Source: Zasmidium citrigriseum
Lineage: Eukaryota; Ascomycota; Dothideomycetes; Mycosphaerellales; Mycosphaerellaceae
NCBI GenBank assembly: GCA_002786025.1
Contig: NHNW01000004.1
Span: 1,054,001 to 1,118,000, forward strand
DNA length: 64,000 bases
Direction: 5' to 3'
Shown: positions 43,834 to 52,855 of the stretch, piece by piece
How the letters are laid out: each line of letters opens with the position of its first letter
Numbering within the stretch: the stretch's first letter is position 1
Program-made: the position numbers and the translations under genes
The notes under the pieces: model-generated
Seen by the model: only the letters and a program-made list of their open reading frames with translations
What the model was told of the DNA's origin: nothing
Database searches by the model: none

Positions 43834-46060
43834 ATGCCCGTTCGAATTAGGAATAACAAGCTATACGATTCTATCGAATTGGAATTGCGAAAGTCCCTTA
43901 AATCTAGATCCTAGATAATAGCGTTAGGGTTCCTAGCCGAAGATCGCACCTATAATAACTTCGATCTCTATAGTATTCCTTAGATTCGAGGCGAGTATAC
44001 CCGAGCAAAGCGCTTCGATCTAGACTAATCTTTATAGCGCCTAAAGGTGCCCCGGTTAACGGCGTGTTCGTAAAAGCTCTAGCCGACGTCCGTATTCCCT
44101 CCTCGTAAATAGATCCTATAACGGTATAGGATTAGGTAGAGGAGTAGGAGAGTAACCCCGATTCTCCTATATTATTCCTCTAATTCGATTTCAAGTACTT
44201 CTCTCTACTTCCCGGCGGTCTTAAGGAGCTCGACTATACCTTTATTAATCTACCGAAAGGACGGCGGACCGATAACGCTAGCGTATACGTACTAGTCTTT
44301 AAATCTATTCCGGATTATGTTGCTTTAGTTCTAAAAGGAGCCTTTAACCTTAGTACGGACTTTACCTACGACATTTATCTACTCCTTAATAAATATCTGG
44401 TATAGTACTATCCGTTTATAGTCTATCTTAACTATCTATAGGAAGCGGTTTTACGTCTTCTCCGTACAAGTAATAGCTCCTAGTATATTAATCCAACTAT
44501 AGGCGTTTAGCTTTCTAGGTTCATACTAAAACTCCGCTTAAAATTACTTATCGAGCCGTAAGGGAGGATCTAGAATCCTACAAAACAGATAAGAGGAACG
44601 TAGAAGGACTTAAAGGATCGATTCGGCTACGTTATATATCTTAATCCCGTCTAGCCTTTATAGTGCGACTTCTTAATAGCTAAAGACGAGGACTCCGAAG
44701 CCCTACGGGTGGAATTTAAATCTATAGTAACGAAATACATAGGCTTCGAGACGGGCAAACGATCGCTATTTACGCTAGGCCGCTAGTAGTACGTCCTCCT
44801 CTACAAAATTACTAAGGGCGGCGGCTATTACTACTTCTTACGCTACGAGATAGACACGGCGTAGGCGGAACTAGTCTATATCGGTATAGAGACTCTTCGA
44901 AGACACTACTTTACCGATAACGAGGAGGGTATTAGAGCTATACTTAAGCATATCTTTAACCTAAGGGAGAGGGCTATTACTATTTATAGGGCTAAGTAGG
45001 TCGCTCTATATCCTCCGGAAGACGGATTCGACTTAGAGGTTATTATGAGTTCGAATACGGAACGTGCTTAAGAAGCCGAGGAGGTCTCTAAAGTCTAGCT
45101 ATAGGAGGAGATCTCCCGTGTCTATTATATTAAGACACTCCCCTAGCTTTCCTAGGTAATAAATCGCTACTTCTACGACTAGAAGATACTATTACTTTGC
45201 CTCCCTTTAGACGTTAGTTATCCTATAGGAAACTATACTATAGTATCGTACGAATAGACCGAAGACGAGCGGCAATCCTTTATAGGACCTAAAGGCCTTC
45301 TTCTAGCTACCGCGTATTATACGAAACTATAGTAGAGGCCGAGTCTCGTCCTTCGATTTATCGATACTACCGCTCGGGTCCGTAAAGTATATATATTCCC
45401 CGTATATATAAGGGGATCTTACTAGATAATACCCGCGACTAAGTAACAATTTATTATCGTCGGAAGCACTCTTGGAAGTAGTATAACGGAAAGATCCGAC
45501 CTAGTAAGTTAATATCTCTTCCTTCTATCCGGTACTACTCGAATACATTCGTATAGACTAAGACTACGAGGTCCGGTAATTAAGGATAGTATAGGAAGTG
45601 CCTACTAGAGGAAGCTCGCTATCCCTCGATAGGATACCCTACCTATCCCGGTGTTTAGGACTAAGGCGACTACCGTAAAGCCTATCGTAAAGGGATCTCC
45701 CTTTATAATTAACGGGAACATTAATCCGCTACTATACATATTAGATATATAACTAATCTATAAGCTCTTATGCGACCTACTAGCTAGTAGAGATAATAAA
45801 ACTCTATAGATTAAGAATCCGTAGAGCCGGTAGGCTAGATTAACTATTAAGAAGGGAAGTTATCGTATTAAGTTTAGCGACGTTCTCTAGGCGGCTTAGG
45901 ACTTTAGTCGTAAGTTACTACTTACTCGGTAACGCTTCTCTATACTAATAGGCCTATAGTTACCCGTTAGGAAGGTACCGTTGGTAAAGGAGCCGAGTAT
46001 AGCTTAAGCGAGTATAAGGATAAGGACAAGGACGAGGATAAGGATTAGTATAAGTAAGAC
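43834..46060 (+). pseudogene. Unit gene B6: RIP-destroyed copy of A6
   Basis: Starts MPVRIRNNKLYDSIELELRK. Blocks paired with A6 recur to about 46,000 (FIVYLNYLQEAV, VFPVYIRGSYWIIPATKW-like). Frames shift and stop repeatedly. Unknown product. Confidence 0.5.
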
Positions 46061-46239
46061 AGGCCTTTATGCTTTGTATATAACTACCTACTAGCATGTC
46101 TTATATCTTATGTTGTTCTACTTAGGAAATTAGACTATAGTCTTGTTACAAACCTATTATGTCTTATCCACGGTTGAAAATTATTGTATTACTACGATAT
46201 ATAATAGGAGGCGGTAGGAGATTAAATAATAGCTACATT

Positions 46240-47010
46240 ACTTTCCGTTTCTAGATCGTCCGCTATATTAGAGGCTATTCGAAGGGATAGCGTCTACTCC
46301 GACGAGGAGATAATCGATACTAACGACGAGCGAGATCGTAGCTTAAAGTATACTATAGTAGGTTTTATAGTCGCTATATAGGGTCGGATTATTTCGTAGT
46401 TACTAAAAGGCTTGCCTAAGGACGTATAAGAAATCGAGCGCGGTATTAATAGCATCCGCGCTAAGATAGACCGTAAGCACGATTTAAAAGTATTATAGGA
46501 CGGCCTAACCTATTATAGATTACTTCGATACGCGAACGGGAGGCGAAGTTAGTATACGAGAAGTACTAAGACCTTAAAGAGCCGTTCCTAAGTCCTACGA
46601 GCTTGCTCGGGACCGCCTCCTCGCTTCTATAGTCGCCTTATTCGCCTATAACGAATCTACGAACATCTAGAAGATCGAGATCGACGAGGACACGGGTTAT
46701 TTAAGCGTACTAGCCTCGCGTCTAGAGACCGTACTCGATAGGCCGTACTATTAACCGCGACGTAGAACTTTTACTAACACTCTCGAAGAATCCTTTAGGG
46801 TTATATTACTCTAGTACAAAGCCTCGAACGATAAGGCAATAACCGCCGAACTAGATATAGGCAACCTAGACCTCCTATTATCGATACCTAAAGTATCGTA
46901 AGGTAGAGACAAAAGAAAGCCCGCTAACTTAGGCGATTAAGAGGCTCGTCGATCGAAGAGAACTAAAATACACGATACCTTTAGTGTTACTAAACAACTA
47001 GACGGCAATT
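46240..47010 (+). pseudogene. Unit gene B7: RIP-destroyed unknown gene
   Basis: Two overlapping frames with coding-like runs (AILEAIRRDSVYSDEE, VALFAYNESTNIWKIEIDED) end in a basic/acidic tail (RRSKRTKIHD). Only the tail has a visible partner in unit A (34,980-35,230), so most of this gene may be missing from A. Confidence 0.4.
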
Positions 47011-47229
47011 AAGGATAGGTAGGGCTAAAGCTAAAGTCGTAAGAATATATAACCTTGAAATAAACGTAGCTTAGCCGAATTAGGTTAAGACAACGCTTTA
47101 ATAGGAGAAGCAAACGCTAATATACCTTAAATAAACCTTCCTTCCTACTATTTCTCCTTTTTAGACCCTATGCTATTATCGTACATTATTGCCTTTAAAG
47201 AAGCGTAGAAATATCCTTCTAAGACGACT

Positions 47230-49369
47230 AGCTATCCCTCGAAGCTATTAACCCTCTAGTTAAAAGAACCCGTAGAGCTCCTTACGAAGGAGATATCTGT
47301 TCCGTATTAAAGCATTCTCCCTACATTGTACGCTCGTTCGAGTTCGGCCTAGTAGACGTAATAATAGATTACGATATAGAGTACGATCTAGCAACGTCCT
47401 TCGCGGACCGTTTCTAGGATATAGAATAAAGACAATACGACCTAGACCTCGCTAGTAGATTAAGCGGATTAGAGCTAAAGAGCTCTATTTTAGATAATCT
47501 ACCTAGGTACAAAGTTATCGTAGGATAGCGGCGTCGGGTACTAGGTTACTATTCGATCTACGTAACGGATCTAAAGTACGTAGAGGTCGTTTCTAACTAC
47601 TACTAATCTATAGAAGCAATATCTAGGGATTACGAATCGACTTTTACTAAGGAGGAGAAACGCCTTATCTTTCCTATTCTCGCGAGGAAATCCCGACTAC
47701 CGCGGGTTATATACGGATTAAACTAGTCCTTATCGCCGTACCGAATGCCTATTAGACTACTACTAGAAGCGATTAAGGATATACGATACTACATAAGAGG
47801 CGAGGCAATATACATAAATCCTTGGACCCGCGTTACCTTTAATAACTAGGATCCGTAGACTATTCTTCGGATAGAATAGGCTAAGCCGTTATATAGTCCC
47901 TATCGAACGGCGTACGAGGCCGCTATAGCGATCTATTAGGCAATAAGGTTCTTGCCCGGGGCGGAAATAAGAGTGGATTTCGTTGGCCTCCAGCTAAGAT
48001 TAGTAGATATTAAACTCATATTGCTAAGCAATGGCCGGCAAGCATTCATCCAGCACAAGTTGGAGGGTCGTATTCGAGGCAAAGACAATCTACTAGCAGA
48101 CTTGAAGATTGCTCGAGAAGGCAAGGACGGCGAGATTTGCACCTGGTACTTTGCTGCCCACGAAAGGTATTAGCAATTCTCTTTTTTATCGAGGATATCT
48201 TAACTAATCATCTTGGCAGATTTGACTTCATGATGTATCAACTCGAGATCTCACAGCAGCCTAATCCAAGACCACGGGTGGAGTTCTTCTTTTTGCCTAA
48301 GAGAGTCATTCCAGATCGCTTCTACACCACTCTCGACAAAGAGGCGGACTTTGGTATCGCCGAGTTCAAGAAGTACCGCTTTTATATGGATGAGGATAGT
48401 GAATGGGTCTCAGAGGTCAAGAGAGTCGTGGAGGAGAACCCGGAGCCACGCAGGCCAGGTCAGCGGCCAGTGAGGCCAGCAAGCGTTATGGAGCCACCGG
48501 CCGAGGATGAAGAAGACCACCCAGAGCCTGAATTGCCACGGAAAGTGGTTGTTGGTCGCCATGAGTACAAGGAAGCCATGGACCGAGGACATCGTTAGTT
48601 CTTCTTCAAATTGATGAAACAGTGCGCCTTGAGGTACGTCGTCAAGATCGTACTTCATGAACATGAAGGTGCTGACCATTGCTATAGGCGATCCGGACTC
48701 CTAATTGTGCTCTCACGAGATCATCCTTTGGGCGACTTCGGCTACTGTCGATATCAATAGGCAGATGCTGAGGTCGATGCCTTCATGAAGCACGGCCGTC
48801 TACCACAGTATCTTCATACTCTTCCAGCAGATCTCGAGGTTGTCCCAGTCTGCTACTACACGAGGCATGTTGAGGCATCCTCCAGCGGGCCATGTGTCAC
48901 CGCAGCAGAGTTCCGTCGATTGAACTCTTGTTATCAGAATCGCCTCTTGCTATGGAATTTGGGCGGACCGGATTGCGATCTGCTAGTTGTGATTCCTACG
49001 AGCGATATCCAAGCTACAGTCCCGCAGAGGGCGATATTCGAGTCCAATCTGGGCCTCCGAGCGGAAGATTGGAAGGCCAACACACCAACTCTTTCAGCAC
49101 TCCTGTGCACGGGATTGCAGGCAGCCGAGTACTCCTTCACTCGAAATAAGGGACCACTCGCATTCGTATCGCCGTCCTGGACAGACCTTTGGAGACTGCT
49201 CGATGCATTTACCTCTCGGCAACCATTTGAGCACCCCGAGGGATACCAACGTCAACCCAGCGACTTCCGGCACTCGCTTCGTGAAGTCAATCAACGTCTG
49301 CTTCAAGAGCAGCTTGATTCTGGACTCGTGGGCGAAGAGGATGTGTTCATGGAAGACATCGTCGAGTAG
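47230..49369 (+). pseudogene. Unit gene B8: unknown protein, 5' half RIP-mutated, 3' half clean
   Basis: The first ~700 bp lie in RIP tract 2 (RRAPYEGDICSVLKHSP near its start). From 47,950 the DNA is normal and encodes RVDFVGLQLRLVDIKLILL. An intron with CTTAACTAAT branch ends GGCAG at 48219, and a second ends CTATAG at 48688. Two TAG codons remain (48597-48599 after GHR; 48760-48762 after RYQ), neither removable by those introns. The end is coding-like to GEEDVFMEDIVE. About 480 further residues would be encoded in the clean part. No known domain is recognised. Confidence 0.6.
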
Positions 49370-49503
49370 ATAGCGATATGCGGTGATGGTATTTGGCGGG
49401 TTCGAAGTCGAGATCGAGTTCGCGGAGTGAATGGCCAGTGCGTGAATGGCAGCTTGTCACTGGCTGAATTGCGGAAGTGAATATAATCAAAAATTTGTTT
49501 GCT

Positions 49504-49564
49504 GTCTTTAACGAATCACATCACAAGTGAATGTGCAGGGTCTTATACCCAATAAAGAACGGCC
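49504..49564 (+). repeat. Direct repeat R3 (right edge of unit B)
   Basis: 61 bp, 56 matching R1. Its last four bases, GGCC, are also the first four bases of the tRNA-Arg gene. Confidence 0.85.
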
Positions 49565-49696
49565 GCGTGGCCCAATGGCAAGGCGCTTGACTACGATTCA
49601 ACGGTATCAAGAGATTCCAGGTTCGAGTGAGTTGCATCAGACGATACCAGGTCTTCCGAGCATCAACTAACATCTATCCAGCCCCTGGCGCGGTCA
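49561..49696 (+). tRNA. tRNA-Arg(ACG), interrupted at two sites
   Basis: The acceptor arm GGCCGCG (49561-49567) pairs with CGCGGTC (49689-49695), six Watson-Crick pairs and one G-T; discriminator A. The D arm has the GG pair. The anticodon arm CTTGA/TCAAG encloses CTACGA with anticodon ACG at 49593-49595. Insertion 1 is 9 nt (49597-49605), right after position 37, the standard nuclear tRNA intron site. The T stem CCAGG (49617-49621) pairs with CCTGG (49684-49688), but a 55 nt insertion (49627-49681) splits the T loop after TTCGA. It starts GTGAGT, has CTAAC 13 bases before its end, and ends CAG. Removing both gives a canonical tRNA with T loop TTCGACC. The second insertion also splits the B-box promoter. 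It could be functional, a pseudogene, or partly a duplication (CCAGGT recurs inside). Confidence 0.8.
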
Positions 49697-49710
49697 AAAC
49701 CAATACAATC

Positions 49711-49716
49711 TTTTTT
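49711..49716 (+). terminator. Pol III terminator (T6) of tRNA-Arg
   Basis: A run of six T residues 15 bp past the tRNA 3' end, as expected for RNA polymerase III. Confidence 0.7.
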
Positions 49717-49997
49717 GCACTTTGTTCTTCTGCCTTTTCTACGTCGATTGAAGAGCATGATAAACTAGCTTTGCCTCCAGCATCTTCACAATTTTTGTTT
49801 GAACTTTGTGACTATGAATTTGTTGTCTTTGGTATGCGTTAACGATGACGAGTTGTGGGAGTCAGTGGTGTGGCATCGTTCTTGCGACAAAGAAAGACTT
49901 CTGCTGAACTTTCTCACTTCTCTATCAACGCTCGTCTCTCCATTTCGCACCTCATTACCCCATCCATCAATCCAACACCAACGATTCCATCCCACAG

Positions 49998-50300
49998 GAT
50001 GATGTCGACATCAACGGACAACCCAAACGAAACGTCAACTCCTCCCGCTGCACAGTCACAACGCCCACACGCGGACACCAAAGCCCCAAACAGCCACGAC
50101 CGATATCCTCATCGTTCGGCTCACCGTTCCAACAAGCTGATGCTGAATTCGCGACCGATAAGATCCTACCGCAGAGCCAAAGCAGGGCACCGACAGTCAG
50201 CTCATCGCCCAAAATACCAGAGGAAGCAATGGGAGATGAGGCGGTAAACTTTGAGTTGGGTAATTGTGGTGGTTCGATTATAAGTATGTCTCAATGGTAA
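49998..50300 (+). CDS. Possible 3' exon of an unknown gene
   Basis: After a pyrimidine-rich stretch ending CCCACAG, a frame of 100 codons runs to TAA at 50298. It begins DDVDINGQPKRNVNSS, has a Ser/Pro/Gln-rich middle (SSSFGSPFQQADAEF) and ends SIISMSQW. The acceptor and composition suggest a real exon. I could not find a convincing upstream exon between the tRNA and here. Low confidence; it may be chance. Confidence 0.25.
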   Translation, partial: DDVDINGQPKRNVNSSRCTVTTPTRGHQSPKQPRPISSSFGSPFQQADAEFATDKILPQSQSRAPTVSSSPKIPEEAMGDEAVNFELGNCGGSIISMSQW

Positions 50301-50503
50301 GCCCAGCACTACCCTCTGATCCAGAGCTGATAATCTTCCTTTTTCCTTTCACTGTCGTTATAAAGAGTTCGTCATATTCCAATCCAATTCTGGGCGGCTC
50401 GTCTCTGGCCTGCCTTTCCTCATTTGATGTGGTATCATGCACAAAACACAAAATCATTTCGAAATACAAGTACAAGCAGGACGACAATGGTCCCACGAGT
50501 CTT

Positions 50504-52855
50504 TTACTGCATCAACTGGTCGAGGTCCTCATCTTCCCCCTGGATCCAAGGACCCTTCTCCTCGTCGGTGGCGTTGTGGAGCGCCTCCGCTCGTCGGAGA
50601 GTCAGGACGTCGAGGTCGGTGACCCAGGCTTTGTCGTTACCGGGGAGAGGCACGCGGACCTCGTGCTCGTTGTCGAGGCAGAGGTCGTCTTTCCAGAGAC
50701 GGCGCTGGCCGTCGTAGACGCAGAGGACGCGCTTCTTCATTCGCATCTTGTCGGGAGCTGCGCCCCAGGAGAGAGGGTAGTTCTTTCTCCGCTTGGAGCC
50801 CTTGCCGGTGATGGGACCGGCGAGCGAGACGCCGCCTTTCGAAAGAGTCAGGCCTTTCTTAGGCTTGGTGATAGCCCCATTGCCTGAGACCCGGGTGGCG
50901 TCGGTCTTGCGGCCTTTCTTCGACCTTCGGCTGCCGTATGTGCCGTCGTTGGCATCGTCTTCTTCGACTTCGTCATCATCGTCGGCCTCCTCGTCCTCAT
51001 CAAAGGACGTAGGGGCGTCGTAGTCGAGGTTGGTCGGGAGCATATGCTTCTCCATCGTCTCCTGGACGTCTTTATCCTCGGACACTTCAGTGAGGAGCTT
51101 CTCGTTGATCGCCTCGCTTGGGTCGGCCTGCTGGACCACACGGAGGACGCAGTCATCGAGATGCTCGTAGAAGTCTTGCGCGCTGGCGAAAGTGTTGCCG
51201 CAAGTGGAACACATTCCGGAAACTTCGCGAGCGGATCCGTATGGCTTCTTGTTGGTGGTGGTTGGGCTCTTTCTCCGCGCGTTGGGTGGAGTCTGCTCGA
51301 CACCGTGAACGGAAGTCAAATGCCTCTTGAAGACATCGGCTCGGTTGAAGCTCTTCTCAGCTGCGCTTCCACTGCCAGGGCAGAAACCGCAAACCATGGT
51401 GCCCTTGTAGTGGGTCAAAGTGTGTCGGTTCTTGTCGTACTTTCGTGCGAAACCCTTGGTGTGGTACTCGCAAGTTGGGATTGGGCACTTCTCTGGCCGC
51501 TCATTCTGGTGCGTCAACATGTGCGCCTTCAGGTCCTTGACGTGTCGGCCGCATGTCGCGATAGGGCAGAGACCCTTGTTGGAGTCGTCAGACGATAACG
51601 AATGTTGACTCTGTCGCGAGTGTACCGAAGACACTGATTGCCGTCGGCCTTGTGGGTATGGCTGCCATGATTGCTGGCGCATGTAGGGGGAGGCAGATGG
51701 GTGCGGCTTGGTGCTTGTCGGTCTCGGGCTCCTGTTCACTGCTGGAGAGGGAAGTGTCGGGTATGGCAAGTTCTGCGACTGGGCTTCTGGGAATTGTGTG
51801 CCAGTGTATTGGGTGGGTGAGTAGGGCTGGATCAGCGCTGGATCTGTTCAATTTCGTCAGCCCACATCCTTGCAAGCGCTTGAACCAATAAAAGAAGAGA
51901 AGATATGCGCGGAAGACGAACAAGAAGACTCAAGAGGAAGTACGAAAGAACCACTTGATTGAGAGAAATAAGGAGAAGGGAGTATGGCTGGTGTTGAGTG
52001 TGGGTTGCCGGATTCCTCGTAGGACATCGATCTGGACAATGGAGAAGACTCTCTAGATCTCTTTGGCGATGGGGTTGCACTGGATTGTCGTCGCCCGCCT
52101 CTGATGCGCTCCAAGACTGGAGAAGTAGCGGATGCTGGGGTTGTTGGTGACCGGAAGATCGTGTCACTCGGGCTGACTGCATCCAGACTGGCGCTTCTTG
52201 ATCCACCAGGAACGAAAGTCGAAGAGAAGCTGTGGGGTGATGCGATCGTATCCATGGCACCAAAAGATCCAAAATAGGTGGGTTGAGAAAGAAGAGAAGG
52301 GTCAAAGGTGTCGAAAGAAAGCGCATTCTGGGGTGGTTCAGAAGAAGAAAGTGTCGTCAACTCACCAACACAACCCTTGTCGGTCACGTAGTTTGTCTCG
52401 AAATCGAAGCTGGATGTCGAGTAGATGCCGTCTGCTTGTTGCACGATGCTTGGGAACATGTGTGTGCTTTGTTGGTGCGACCACTCGTTCGATTGTGGTT
52501 GCGCGGATGGGGAGCCCATGGCTGAAGAGATGGTGCTTTGCACTGAAGCCCCAGAGTCGGATACTGAGGACAGAGCGGGTGGGTTCTGGTAGTCGTAAGG
52601 CGCTGGGGAGTCGTGCGCGCTGGGTGCTCGCAGGTGCTTGGACTGATCGATCGTCTGGTCAAAGTCGAACTGCTCGAGCGGCGCGTAGCTTTGTTGACCC
52701 TGGTATGAGTCGAAGGTCGTCGCGCTGAGGTATGACTGGTCTGCGTATGTCGAGGAGGGCAGGTAGGTCTGATCTTGGCTCCACACCTCGGGGTATGGGT
52801 ATAGGGTGAAGTCGTTGGAGGACATGTTTGGTGGGTACTCTGCGAAGGTGGCCAT
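50504..52855 (-). CDS. C2H2 zinc-finger transcription factor
   Basis: Two exons (51955-52855 and 50504-51843) give 746 residues. The 111 nt intron has a GCTGAC branch and ends GAACAG; a second donor three bases downstream is equally possible. The N-terminal half is Ser/Gln/Tyr/Pro-rich, typical of an activation region. About residues 392-480 carry finger-like units: CPIATC...HMLTH, CPIPTCEYH...HTLTH and CGFCPGSG...HLTSVH. A further CSTCGNTF...HLDDC lies near 510. An acidic stretch and a basic Lys/Arg stretch follow. The C-terminal end (WGAAPDKMRMKKRVL onward) looks folded and conserved. The target genes are unknown. About 5 kb with no gene lies upstream. Confidence 0.88.

Larger units (their letters stand above)
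43000..47950. other. RIP tract 2
   Basis: Same dinucleotide signature as tract 1. It begins inside B5 and ends inside B8 near 47,940-47,960, where CpA and TpG reappear within about 20 bp. Confidence 0.9.
37761..49564 (+). repeat. Tandem unit B (about 11.8 kb, multi-gene)
   Basis: Second head-to-tail copy of the unit, same gene order and strands as A. RIP covers its first ~1.7 kb and 43,000-47,950; the segments 39,440-43,000 and 47,950-49,564 have normal dinucleotide use. In the unmutated parts the protein similarity to A is moderate, so the duplication is old or the copies came from diverged sources. Confidence 0.75.

Noticed and set aside
25639..49564. Interpretation of the array as a Starship, LTR retrotransposon or LINE
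   Set aside because: No captain-type tyrosine recombinase, gag-pol motifs or poly-A tail could be seen. The 61 bp repeats are too short and too similar relative to the genes to be typical LTRs.
52326..52370. A further intron in exon 1 of the C2H2 gene (GTGAGT...CCCCAG)
   Set aside because: The 38 nt form shifts the frame; the unspliced frame is continuous and coding-like on both sides.
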